Of a stretch of 64,000 nucleotides of DNA, positions 25,370 to 33,365 are shown in pieces (positions within the stretch are counted from its first letter, which is position 1; each line of letters begins with the position of its first letter). The DNA is taken from positions 146,448 to 210,447 of the forward strand of contig NZ_JACSET010000005.1 of assembly GCF_014334325.1 (NCBI RefSeq). The letters run 5' to 3'. The stretch is from Treponema sp. Marseille-Q4130 (GTDB lineage: Bacteria > Spirochaetota > Spirochaetia > Treponematales > Treponemataceae). Below the pieces are notes generated by a model that was not told the DNA's origin, ran no database searches, and saw only the letters and a list, made by a program, of their open reading frames with translations. Both the position numbers and the translations under genes were made by a program.

Positions 25370-26236
25370 TTACGCTTTTCCGATACTTCCGAACAGCGTC
25401 ATCTTTTCAATACATACGCGTTTGGTCGCTTCAAGACCGGGGGCAAGCACGGCTCGCGGCGTAAAGCCTTTGCTCTCTTCGTCTTTACCTTCTGCAAAAT
25501 ACTTTTTCGTCGCTTCGGTAAATGCGATTTGACATTCGGTATTGACGTTGACTTTCGATACGCCGAGCGTGATCGCTTTTTTTACCATGTCGGCGGGAAT
25601 GCCCGATCCTCCGTGCAGCACGAGCGGCAGATCGCCCGTCTTCGCCTGAATGGCTGCAAGTACGTCGAAATCCAAGCCCTTCCATCCGGCCGGATATTTT
25701 CCGTGAATATTGCCGATACCCGCAGCGAGAAAATCGACACCTAAAGATGCGATACGAGCGCATTCGGCAGGGTCGGCGCATTCGCCGGAATTGATAACGC
25801 CGTCTTCTTCGCCGCCGATCGCGCCGACTTCGGCTTCGACGGAAATGCCCTTCGCGTGTGCCTTTTCGACGACTTCGCGCGTTTTTGCGATGTTTTCATC
25901 GATCGGATATTTCGAACCGTCGAACATGACGGACGAAAAACCGTTGTCGATCGCATCGAGCGCTTCTTCATAGGTTCCGTGATCGACGTGCAGCGCCACG
26001 GGGACGGTGATTTTCAAAAAATTAATAAAACCGCTCACCATGTCGGCAATCGTCCGATAGCCGCCCATGTATTTCGCCGTTCCGCCGGAAACGCCGAGTA
26101 TGATCGGAGACTTACCTTCCTCCGCCGCGAGTAAAAAAGCGCGGACGCTTTCCATGTTGTTAAGATTGAAATGCCCCACCGCATAACGGCCTTTTTTCGC
26201 ATCGACGAGCATCTCTTTTGCAGATACCAAAACCAT
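25370..26236 (-). CDS. Class II ketose-bisphosphate aldolase
   Basis: About 288 residues when started at MVLVSAKEMLVDAKKGRYAVGHFNLNN, the ATG at 26236 preceded by ATAGGAGT. The zinc-dependent aldolase motifs are in order: ALHVDHGTYEEALDAIDNGFSSVMFDGSKYPIDENI, SVEAEVGAIGGEEDGV, GIGNIHGKYPAGWKGLDFDVLAAI, LHGGSGIPADMVKKAITLGVSKVNVNTECQIAF. The metal-binding histidines in VDHGT, NIHGKYP and LHGGSG are all present. It cleaves fructose- or tagatose-bisphosphate, and the precise sugar is not fixed by sequence. In this island it would split a bisphosphorylated ketose made by the PfkB kinase, giving triose phosphates. Confidence 0.88.
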   Translation of the reverse strand: MVLVSAKEMLVDAKKGRYAVGHFNLNNMESVRAFLLAAEEGKSPIILGVSGGTAKYMGGYRTIADMVSGFINFLKITVPVALHVDHGTYEEALDAIDNGFSSVMFDGSKYPIDENIAKTREVVEKAHAKGISVEAEVGAIGGEEDGVINSGECADPAECARIASLGVDFLAAGIGNIHGKYPAGWKGLDFDVLAAIQAKTGDLPLVLHGGSGIPADMVKKAITLGVSKVNVNTECQIAFTEATKKYFAEGKDEESKGFTPRAVLAPGLEATKRVCIEKMTLFGSIGKA

Positions 26237-26494
26237 ACCAACTCCTATAAAAACTTTTGCAGGATGTTTCAACATCCGAAAAAGTTTTTAGCCGTGCGCG
26301 AGCGCGCACACGTTCAATAATCGAGTTTGCAAAATACAGTGTATCGTATGTATACGATTTTTATCGAACCGGTATGTATACACATCTTCTGCAAACATCC
26401 GCACAAACTCGAGATAAAAAACGACGGCGATATTTCAGACGGCGCTTTTTATCACAACTCCTATAAAAATAATTTTAATAATTTTTTGATTCGA

Positions 26495-28153
26495 TTATAT
26501 CGAAATATCTCCGTCTTTCGAAACCTTCGTAAACAGCAAAAGCGAAATGACGGTAAAGACCATCAAAATGGTCGATACGGCGCACGCTTTGCCGTCCGTC
26601 CCGCGAGAGACCATCACGTACACACCGAGATTCAACGTTATCGTCTTCGACGAATATAAAATGATCGAAGACGAAAGCTCGGTAATAAGCGTAACCCAAC
26701 TCATAATTGCACCGGAAACGATACCGCTGAACATCATCGGAACGGTAATGCGCACGAGCGTTTTCGTTTTGCCGGCTCCGAGACTGATCGCCGCTTCTTC
26801 GACGGAGATCGGAATCTGTCCGAGAACGGCGACGGAACTTCGAATCGTATACGGAATACGGCGGATACACATCGCGATCACCATGATCATTGCGGTTCCC
26901 GTAAGTACCAGCGGCCCTTTGTTGAACGCCATAACCATCGCGATGCCGACGACCGAACCGGGTATGATATACGGCACCATCGACAGCGTATCGATAATAT
27001 TGTTGATAATATTATAGCGCCGCACGACAAGGTATGAAATCAAAATCGCAAGCACGACGACGATGACGAGAGCGCCGCCGCATATCTTTACGGTATTCCA
27101 TATAGCCCCGCCCATCGTACCGAACACTTGGCGGTAGCTCATAAGCGAATAGCCTGAGCGGAACATATTGCCTGTCTTCGTCGTATTTTTAAATGAAAGA
27201 AAGATGAGATAGACTTGCGGCAAAAGCGAAATGATGACGAGAGCGTAAGCATAAACATGGATCGCGATGCTTGCTAAAAGGCGCGGCTTTTTGCGCTCGA
27301 TGCGGTGCAGTGCGCTCATCGAAAAACTCGTTCTGTTCGACAGATATTTTTGAAATAAAAATACGATGAGCGTAATTAAAATGGCGATGACGCTTATGGC
27401 GGCGGCAAAGCTGTGGTTGATGCTCGTTTCGCCGACGTATTGATTGTATATTTCCACCGGAAAGGTGCGGTAGCCTTCTCCGATCAAAAGCGGAGTACCG
27501 AAATCGGCAAGCGAGCGCATAAACACCATGAGAGCGGCGGCGAGTATGGACGGCATACACAGCGGCAATACGATCGTCAAAAATCTCCGCCAGCCGGTGC
27601 GTCCCATATTTGCGGAAGCTTCGAGCAGCGAATTGTCGACGTTTTTCAGCGCGCCCGAAACATAGAGGAACACGAGCGAAAAGAGCTTTGTCGACAGCAC
27701 GAGCAGGATCCCCTTAAATCCGTAGATGTTCGGCAGTACGATATTGAACGCCGACTTCAGAAATTTCGTGATAAGCCCCGAACGGCCGAGCAGCAAAATC
27801 CACGAATACGCGCCGATAAAAGGTGCGGACATGGAAGTGAGCACGATCAAAATCTGCAGCATCTGCCGGCCTTTGATTTCGTAGACATTGTACAAGTACG
27901 CGAGCGGCACGCCGATAATGAGGCAGATAATCGTAACGCATATCGAAATTTTAAAACTGTTGAACAGCGTAATAAAATAATACGGATCGCTGAAAAACTG
28001 TTTAAAATATCCGAGCGTAAACGCGCCTGTCGCGTTGTCGCGGACGGACTGCGTTATGACTTTTAAAATCGGATAGAGCATAAACAGCACGTACAGCGCG
28101 AGGATACCCAAACTGACGGCGATCCAAAGATCCGTTTTCTTTGTCTTCAGCAT
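26495..28153 (-). CDS. AfuB-like ABC permease with two fused membrane domains
   Basis: A 552-residue inner-membrane protein with about twelve helices in two homologous halves, each with a binding-protein-dependent permease coupling loop: the first shows EASANMGRTGWRRFLTIVLPLCMPSIL, the second EAAISLGAGKTKTLVRITVPMMFSGIV. This two-in-one layout is typical of the FbpB/AfuB group once called ferric iron permeases, several of which transport sugar phosphates. Here the neighbours are a PfkB kinase, an aldolase and transketolase, so a sugar phosphate or related sugar is the better guess. It lies 11 bases downstream of its ATPase gene. The gap downstream (26237-26494) holds no gene I can support. 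Confidence 0.85.
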   Translation of the reverse strand: MLKTKKTDLWIAVSLGILALYVLFMLYPILKVITQSVRDNATGAFTLGYFKQFFSDPYYFITLFNSFKISICVTIICLIIGVPLAYLYNVYEIKGRQMLQILIVLTSMSAPFIGAYSWILLLGRSGLITKFLKSAFNIVLPNIYGFKGILLVLSTKLFSLVFLYVSGALKNVDNSLLEASANMGRTGWRRFLTIVLPLCMPSILAAALMVFMRSLADFGTPLLIGEGYRTFPVEIYNQYVGETSINHSFAAAISVIAILITLIVFLFQKYLSNRTSFSMSALHRIERKKPRLLASIAIHVYAYALVIISLLPQVYLIFLSFKNTTKTGNMFRSGYSLMSYRQVFGTMGGAIWNTVKICGGALVIVVVLAILISYLVVRRYNIINNIIDTLSMVPYIIPGSVVGIAMVMAFNKGPLVLTGTAMIMVIAMCIRRIPYTIRSSVAVLGQIPISVEEAAISLGAGKTKTLVRITVPMMFSGIVSGAIMSWVTLITELSSSIILYSSKTITLNLGVYVMVSRGTDGKACAVSTILMVFTVISLLLFTKVSKDGDISI

Positions 28154-28164
28154 ATCGATCTCCG

Positions 28165-29253
28165 CTAGCGTACGATGGGACGCATACCGTCCCGCGTAAA
28201 GACATTGATCTTTTCTTTTTTGACGCCGAGACGAACCGGTGTTCCCTTCTTTACGATTTCATCGATCGTCGATTCTTGGATGACTTCGATGCGTTTGCCG
28301 CCGGCAAGATCAATAAAGTAATGCGTATTCAAACCGAGGAAAGTGCTGTATGCGACCGTTCCCGGCAAACCTTCACCGTCGGCATCTCCGAGTATGAAGA
28401 ATTCTTCAGGACGGATCGACACGACGACATCCTCGACGTCTTCCGCTCCGACGATATTGTCCATCGTGATTTTTACGCCGCCGGAAAATTCCAATGCATA
28501 AGACGATGCATTTTTGCGTATCTTCGCTTCGACGGTATTCGTGCGGCCGATGAACATCGAAACGAATAAATTTTCCGGACGCTGATACAGCGCTTTCGGA
28601 GAACCGATCTGCTGTATAACACCCGCATTCATAACGGCTATGCGATCGGAAACGGCCATCGCCTCTTCCTGGTCGTGCGTTACGTATACGGTTGTAATGC
28701 CGAGGTCGTGCTGGATTTCTTTGATGACTTCGCGCATTTCGACGCGCAGCTTCGCATCGAGGTTCGACAGCGGCTCGTCCATCAAAAGAACTTCCGGCTC
28801 TATCGCAAGCGCGCGGGCAAGAGCGACTCTCTGCTGCTGACCGCCCGACAGCCGTTCCGGCAGACGATCCTGATACTGATCGATTTTCATCAATTTTAAA
28901 AAATGACTTGTCCGCTTGTCGATTTCATCTTTCGGCAAATGCTTATTCTGTAAACCGAAAGCGACGTTTTTGCGCACCGTCAAATGCGGAAAGATGGCGT
29001 AATTTTGAAACACCATGCCGATATTTCGTTTTGACGGATCGAGATCGTTGATTCGCCGGTCGCCGAAATAGAAATCGCCGCCTTCGATCGAATTGAAACC
29101 GGCGATCATACGGAGCAGCGTCGTCTTTCCGCATCCCGACGGGCCGAGCAGCGTAAAAAATTCTCCCGGTTTTATTTCCACGGAAAGGTCGGGGATAACG
29201 ACACCGTCGTCGTATTTTTTGAGTGCATGTGAAATTTTGATTCCGACGTTCAT
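28165..29253 (-). CDS. AfuC-like ABC transporter ATPase
   Basis: A 362-residue ATPase of the Fbp/Pot group. Walker A is LGPSGCGKTTLLRMIAGF (residues about 36-53), the Q-loop is NIGMVFQNYAIFPHLTV, the signature is LSGGQQQRVALARAL and Walker B is VLLMDEPLSNLDAKLR with the catalytic glutamate, then the H-loop VYVTHDQEEAMAV. The C-terminal part (residues 240-360) is a TOBE-type regulatory domain. It energises the import complex formed by the fused permease downstream and the lipoprotein binding protein upstream. The 217-base gap before it holds hairpins that could reduce its level relative to the binding protein. Confidence 0.9.
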   Translation of the reverse strand: MNVGIKISHALKKYDDGVVIPDLSVEIKPGEFFTLLGPSGCGKTTLLRMIAGFNSIEGGDFYFGDRRINDLDPSKRNIGMVFQNYAIFPHLTVRKNVAFGLQNKHLPKDEIDKRTSHFLKLMKIDQYQDRLPERLSGGQQQRVALARALAIEPEVLLMDEPLSNLDAKLRVEMREVIKEIQHDLGITTVYVTHDQEEAMAVSDRIAVMNAGVIQQIGSPKALYQRPENLFVSMFIGRTNTVEAKIRKNASSYALEFSGGVKITMDNIVGAEDVEDVVVSIRPEEFFILGDADGEGLPGTVAYSTFLGLNTHYFIDLAGGKRIEVIQESTIDEIVKKGTPVRLGVKKEKINVFTRDGMRPIVR

Positions 29254-29337
29254 ACGAAGTTCTCCACAATCGTGCGGAACCGGACACTATGAACCGATCC
29301 CGCAGCGAACAGCAATAAATTTTATTCGTGCGGAGGG

Positions 29338-29378
29338 TTTAATACCCCGACGCTTGCGTCGTAACAAAGGGTATTAAA
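29338..29378 (-). repeat. Nested hairpin in the binding-protein/ATPase gap
   Basis: TTTAATACCC at 29338-29347 pairs perfectly with GGGTATTAAA at 29369-29378. Inside lies the arm CCCCGACGCTTGCGTCG at 29345-29361, which recurs in the next hairpin 49 bases away. Read on the minus strand, it sits downstream of the binding-protein gene and may limit read-through to the ATPase gene. Confidence 0.55.
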
Positions 29379-29410
29379 GCCGACTGCAACCACCTTATGA
29401 GAACGACATA

Positions 29411-29430
29411 CCCCGACGCTTGCGTCGGGG
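29411..29430 (-). terminator. Hairpin CCCCGACGCTTGCGTCGGGG downstream of the binding-protein gene
   Basis: A perfect 9-base stem around a two-base loop is flanked on the minus strand by only short T-rich sequence. It is the second occurrence of CCCCGACGCTTGCGTCG in this gap. It probably serves as an attenuator or an mRNA 3' protector within the operon, lowering permease and ATPase relative to binding protein. Confidence 0.6.
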
Positions 29431-29470
29431 GTGTTGATTAAAAAATCCGAGCCGTAAAACGCTTGGAAAA

Positions 29471-30505
29471 TCAGTGCTTGATCCGCAAAGCGTTCCAGCG
29501 TGCGAAGATTGCGCTTTGATTTTGCGCCAAAGCCATCGTATCGGCTTCACGATAATTGATCGATGCGAGATCGACGATATATTTATTCGTCACCGAAAGC
29601 TTTGAAGCCGTCGAAGGGCGAGCGCCGCATTCGAGATAGATCGCCTGGCATTCATCGCTTTCCAGGAAATCCATAAAGAGCTTTGCGTTGTCGAGGTTCG
29701 CACAGCCTTTGATGATCGCCGAACCGAATGCGATCGACGTAACGCCTTCGGCAGGATATACGATGTGAACGCCTTCCGCTCCTTCCGAGAGCATCTGTAC
29801 GCACGCCGGTTCATAGGTGAGACCGACGGCATATTCGCCGTTGTAAACGCCGCGGTATACGGCGGAAGATCCGCTCGTGATGACGACATTGTTCATCAGC
29901 TTATCGATATAATCCCACGCCGCATCGTTATCCCATCCGCCGAAATCGGTGAGGATGCACTGCAAGGAATTCCATGCGCTCGAACTTCCCGTAGGATCTG
30001 CGGAAACGACGATTCCTTTTAAACGCGGATCGAGGAGATCGGCAAAGCCTTTGATCGAAACGCCTTTTTCTTTTTCGAGCGCATCGTTTACCCAAAGGCA
30101 CGGGATCTGCGCATCGTGATAGGTCAAAACGCCCGTCGTATTTTTGAATTCGGGCGGCATAAGCTTGTCGTTTGCGCATACGTAGTTTTCAAAATACTGA
30201 CCGTATGTGAGCGTATCGGCATAGACGAGTCCGCCGAACATAATGTCCGCCTGCGGATTGCCGGCTTCCGCTTGAATACGGGTTTTGCACTCGCCCGCAC
30301 CCGCTTGCGTGTAGTTGATTTTGATATCCGGATACTTTGCTTGGAACGCACCCATAATCGCGTTGTACTGCAGATCGCTGACCGTCGTGTATACGTTCAA
30401 TACACCGGAAGCTTTACTTCCCTTTGCAGCACCGTCCTGTTTTTTGCAAGAACCGAACGACAGCGCCAAAGCCGCAGCTGTCAGCATCACCATAACCTTC
30501 TTCAT
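29471..30505 (-). CDS. AfuA-like lipoprotein substrate-binding protein of the ABC importer
   Basis: About 344 residues when started at the second of two adjacent ATG codons (30505), which has better spacing to AGGAGG. The signal ends in a lipobox-like FGSCKKQ, so it is membrane-anchored. Conserved binding-protein features include LNVYTTVSDLQYNAIMGAFQAKYP, NPQADIMFGGLVYADTL, LLDPRLKGIVVSADPTGSSSAWNSL and GSAIIKGCANLDNAKLFMDFLESDECQ. The phrases NPQADxxFGG, LxDPRLKGxVxxADP and the SGSSAVYRG segment resemble remembered AfuA, a sugar-phosphate binder of Actinobacillus and Citrobacter. The classical iron-binding tyrosine pair is not evident. It heads the transporter genes of the island after the PfkB kinase. 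Confidence 0.83.
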   Translation of the reverse strand: MKKVMVMLTAAALALSFGSCKKQDGAAKGSKASGVLNVYTTVSDLQYNAIMGAFQAKYPDIKINYTQAGAGECKTRIQAEAGNPQADIMFGGLVYADTLTYGQYFENYVCANDKLMPPEFKNTTGVLTYHDAQIPCLWVNDALEKEKGVSIKGFADLLDPRLKGIVVSADPTGSSSAWNSLQCILTDFGGWDNDAAWDYIDKLMNNVVITSGSSAVYRGVYNGEYAVGLTYEPACVQMLSEGAEGVHIVYPAEGVTSIAFGSAIIKGCANLDNAKLFMDFLESDECQAIYLECGARPSTASKLSVTNKYIVDLASINYREADTMALAQNQSAIFARWNALRIKH

Positions 30506-30563
30506 CATTTCCTCCTACTAAAACGATATATGATCACTGCAATTTTGCAGGAATCAACAGTAT

Positions 30564-31502
30564 TTAAAGCACGAGCGTTTTTTCGATCGTCCGATCGTTC
30601 ATAAACGAAAGCGCATCCTCATACGACGGGATCCCGTCCCTGCCGCCGACCTTCATACACTTGAGGGCTGAAACCGCGCTTGCAAATTTGATATTCGTTT
30701 CCAAATCCATGCCCTTAAAATAGCCTGCGAGGAAAGCGCCGTGAAACACGTCCCCCGCTCCGGTCGTATCGACTGCCGCGACCGTGTACGGGGGAAAGCG
30801 GAACACGCTTCCTCCGATGACCGCCATACAGCCCGACGAGCCTTGCGTGCCGATGACGATCTTCGGCCCCCAGTGCGACATTTCAAGGAGCGCACGGGCA
30901 TAGTCGGCTATACCCGATACGAGGAGGGGATACCTCGCGTTCATGATGAGGATGTCGGCGAGGGATGCGAGCGCTTTATTCTTTTCGTTGTCGCGCTGCA
31001 TCGAACAGCCGTCGAGGGACACCGTAACGCCCGCCTCTTTTGCGATGCGGACGGCCGAAAGCGCGTTGTCGTATTTCGTTCCGTCGATGTGGAGCGCATC
31101 CGCTCGACCGACGAGTTTTGCAAGACGCTCATCCCACTCGATGGGCGCGAGTTCGTCGGGATACGGGAATTTCGTGCGGGAGGCGTTGGCGGGATTGACC
31201 ATGAGGTACGATACGGAACTGCGGCCGCCGGGCACGATATCGATATATGAAGTATCGACGTTGTCTTTTTGCAAGAGAGCAAGTATTTTCTTTCCCGTAT
31301 CATCGTCTCCGAGCTTTCCGACAAAAGCGCCGCGTAAGCCGAGTCGGACTGCCGCGACGACGGCAGTAGCTGCAGCTCCACCACCCTGCTCTGCGATCGA
31401 AGTGATATGCGTGGAGCCGTCTTCGGGAGGATAGGCTTCGACAGTACACAGATAATCGAGGCAATTATGACCGACGCCGACGATTTGCGGAAAATCACTC
31501 AT
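30564..31502 (-). CDS. PfkB-family carbohydrate kinase
   Basis: A 312-residue ribokinase-fold enzyme. The start shows VGVGHNCLDYLCTVEAYPPEDG and a GGGAAATAVVAAVRLGL substrate-binding segment. Near the end is the PfkB signature DTTGAGDVFHGAFLAGYF with the catalytic aspartate and anion hole. It would phosphorylate the imported sugar or sugar phosphate at a second position, giving the bisphosphate for the aldolase. Its natural sugar cannot be read from the sequence. It overlaps the upstream RpiR-type regulator by eight bases and precedes the binding-protein gene by 58 bases, so the two are probably one transcript. Confidence 0.88.
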   Translation of the reverse strand: MSDFPQIVGVGHNCLDYLCTVEAYPPEDGSTHITSIAEQGGGAAATAVVAAVRLGLRGAFVGKLGDDDTGKKILALLQKDNVDTSYIDIVPGGRSSVSYLMVNPANASRTKFPYPDELAPIEWDERLAKLVGRADALHIDGTKYDNALSAVRIAKEAGVTVSLDGCSMQRDNEKNKALASLADILIMNARYPLLVSGIADYARALLEMSHWGPKIVIGTQGSSGCMAVIGGSVFRFPPYTVAAVDTTGAGDVFHGAFLAGYFKGMDLETNIKFASAVSALKCMKVGGRDGIPSYEDALSFMNDRTIEKTLVL

Positions 31503-32349
31503 TTGAAGAACACTCCTTTTGCGTACCTTTGCGCATCGCTACCCCCGCATACAGCGCGTGGATGACGGCGATTTCCGCCATCCGTTCGTATATCGAATCT
31601 CCGGAAAACATACGGGCGCGGCTCGTTGCAACGAGACGGTAATCGGCGAGCTTCGACAGCGAAGATTGTCCGATATCGCTTATACCGATGATGACGGCCC
31701 CCTTTTGTTTGGCGATTTTAACGGATTCTACGACATCCCGTGTTTCACCGGAACGAGAGATGGCTATGACCGCATCTCCCGCATCGAAATGCGCCGGCTG
31801 CATGTATTCGAAATTAAAAGACGCGGTGTAGTTGACGCGGATGCCGATTTTGCGAAAATTGTGCAGGGCGCTCCGCGCAGCCGCAGCCGCTCCGCCAATA
31901 CCGAAAATTTCCACATACGACGCACGCGCGAGAGCGTCGACTGCTTTTTCAAACTCGGCGTCATCGAGCAGAGCGAGCGTATCGCCGAGTGCTTCCATAC
32001 AGCCGGAAAAAACTTTGCACTTAATATCGTGCATCGTATCGCGCGGCCGCAGCGCAAAATCGTCAGGAATTCTGCCTCTGTCCAAAACCCTTTCTTCGGA
32101 AATCGCGATTTTGAAATCTTTTAAGCCCGCATAGCCGATATGATGAAAAAAACGGACGACCGTCGCTTCACTGACGCCGTTATTCTGCGCAAGCTCGCGG
32201 ACGCTGCCGCTTAAAACGGATTCGGGAGCGTTTAAAACATAATCCGCTATACGGTTTTCCAACGCGCTGAGTTTATTCAAAGAGCTACGGACTTGTACTT
32301 CCCAAAGCGGGATCGCTGCGATATTGACCTTTTCCACGTGCTGCGGCAT
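31495..32349 (-). CDS. RpiR/MurR-family transcriptional regulator
   Basis: About 284 residues when started at the ATG at 32349 (MPQHVEKV); the codon at 32376 lies upstream of the predicted transcription start. An N-terminal winged helix-turn-helix (residues 20-80: LSALENRIADYVLNAPESVLSGSVRELAQNNGVSEATVVRFFHHIGY) is followed by a SIS domain (residues 115-240) with EIFGIGGAAAAARSALHNFRKIG and AISRSGETRDVVESV. SIS domains sense phosphosugars, so this regulator probably responds to an intermediate of the island. The promoter is TTGACA (32386-32381), a 17-base spacer and TACGAT (32363-32358); the ATG is eight bases beyond it. Confidence 0.88.
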   Translation of the reverse strand: MPQHVEKVNIAAIPLWEVQVRSSLNKLSALENRIADYVLNAPESVLSGSVRELAQNNGVSEATVVRFFHHIGYAGLKDFKIAISEERVLDRGRIPDDFALRPRDTMHDIKCKVFSGCMEALGDTLALLDDAEFEKAVDALARASYVEIFGIGGAAAAARSALHNFRKIGIRVNYTASFNFEYMQPAHFDAGDAVIAISRSGETRDVVESVKIAKQKGAVIIGISDIGQSSLSKLADYRLVATSRARMFSGDSIYERMAEIAVIHALYAGVAMRKGTQKECSSNE

Positions 32350-32357
32350 CGGCATAA

Positions 32358-32386
32358 ATCGTAACACGACTTTCAAAAACTGTCAA
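32358..32386 (-). promoter_or_regulatory. Promoter of the sugar-phosphate island
   Basis: On the minus strand TTGACA, 17 bases and TACGAT give a good sigma70-type promoter. The start codon at 32349 is eight bases past the -10, so the first gene is probably leaderless. There are no further good internal promoters that I can see in the island, although the hairpins at 29338-29430 may set internal expression steps. Confidence 0.65.
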
Positions 32387-32405
32387 CAAAAATGTAACAA
32401 AAATA

Positions 32406-33335
32406 TCATTTTACCGTAGCTTTTTCGGCAGGGTTTTGCGTGAGGCAAGAGACCGGCATAATCCGAACGAGCGTCAATTCGGGATTATTAAAAATCCGAA
32501 CGACTTTCGGCTGCTGATACGAAAGACCGCGGCTCACGACCATCACCGTGCCGTTTTTCAAAGTGTACTTGCCGCCCGCATATTTCGGAAACATACCCTG
32601 CCCCGGTGCATAAAGCCCGTTTATAAAGGGAGGAAAACGCCACTGCCCGCCGTGCGCGTGTCCCGCCAAAATCACATCGAAATCATACTGCACGTAATCT
32701 TTTACGTATTCGGGGCGGTGAGCGAGGAGCAGCGTAAACAAAACCGTCCGCTCGCCCGAAACGGAACGGACGAGCTCATCCGTTTTTTGTGCGACTGCGG
32801 CAAGGCGCCTACGGTAAGAAGCCCTGTCGTCTCTGACTCTGAGCGCCGCCCGATCTCCCAAACCGAAATACGGATCTTCGACACCTGAAATAACAACGGT
32901 ACCCTGCGGAAAATCGAGGGCGACCGCTTCATCGTGCAGCACTTTAAAACCGTACCGCTCGACCATAGCGTATTTTTTTTCGATATGCAGATCGGAAAAA
33001 TCGTGATTTCCCGTCACGAAAAATCCGGGACAAAGATCGCGAATGCCAGAAAGGAGCGCTTCGACGTTTTTAAACGGCTTATCGCCTTTCATCTTTTCGT
33101 CGAAAAGGTCACCCGTGATCGCGATGATGTCGGGGCGCGTTTTTTTTATCTTTTCGATTATCGTGTTTTCGTTTTTACCGAAATCGTTTGAATGAAAATC
33201 GGAAATCTGCACAATCCTGATTTCACTCGAAACGCGCGCCTCTTCGATGTCGTAAGCGGCCGTTCGAATCGTGCGGCACGAAACGAAGACGAGGATCGAA
33301 AATAAAACAAAGAATTTATTAATTTTCCGTTTCAT
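32406..33335 (-). CDS. Membrane-anchored metallophosphoesterase
   Basis: About 309 residues when started at MKRKINKFFVLFSILVFVSC, giving a lipobox-like VSC. The calcineurin-like motifs are clear: IRIVQISDFHSNDFG, DIIAITGDLFDEK, FFVTGNHDFSD, and near the end LLLAHRPEYV and ILAGHAHGGQWRFPP. The YkuE-like members of this family act on phospholipids or UDP-sugar intermediates at the membrane. GGAG lies before the ATG. Its stop is 57 bases from the start of the RpiR regulator, on the same strand, so the two could be partly co-transcribed; the terminator is not obvious. Confidence 0.85.
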   Translation of the reverse strand: MKRKINKFFVLFSILVFVSCRTIRTAAYDIEEARVSSEIRIVQISDFHSNDFGKNENTIIEKIKKTRPDIIAITGDLFDEKMKGDKPFKNVEALLSGIRDLCPGFFVTGNHDFSDLHIEKKYAMVERYGFKVLHDEAVALDFPQGTVVISGVEDPYFGLGDRAALRVRDDRASYRRRLAAVAQKTDELVRSVSGERTVLFTLLLAHRPEYVKDYVQYDFDVILAGHAHGGQWRFPPFINGLYAPGQGMFPKYAGGKYTLKNGTVMVVSRGLSYQQPKVVRIFNNPELTLVRIMPVSCLTQNPAEKATVK

Positions 33336-33365
33336 ACCTGATTGCTCCGACATATCACATACAAT

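Noticed and set aside
26495-30505. Iron(III) ABC transporter annotation for the AfuABC-like genes
   Set aside because: The family is often labelled ferric, but the neighbours are sugar-phosphate enzymes, the regulator has a SIS domain, and no clear iron-binding tyrosine pair is seen in the binding protein.
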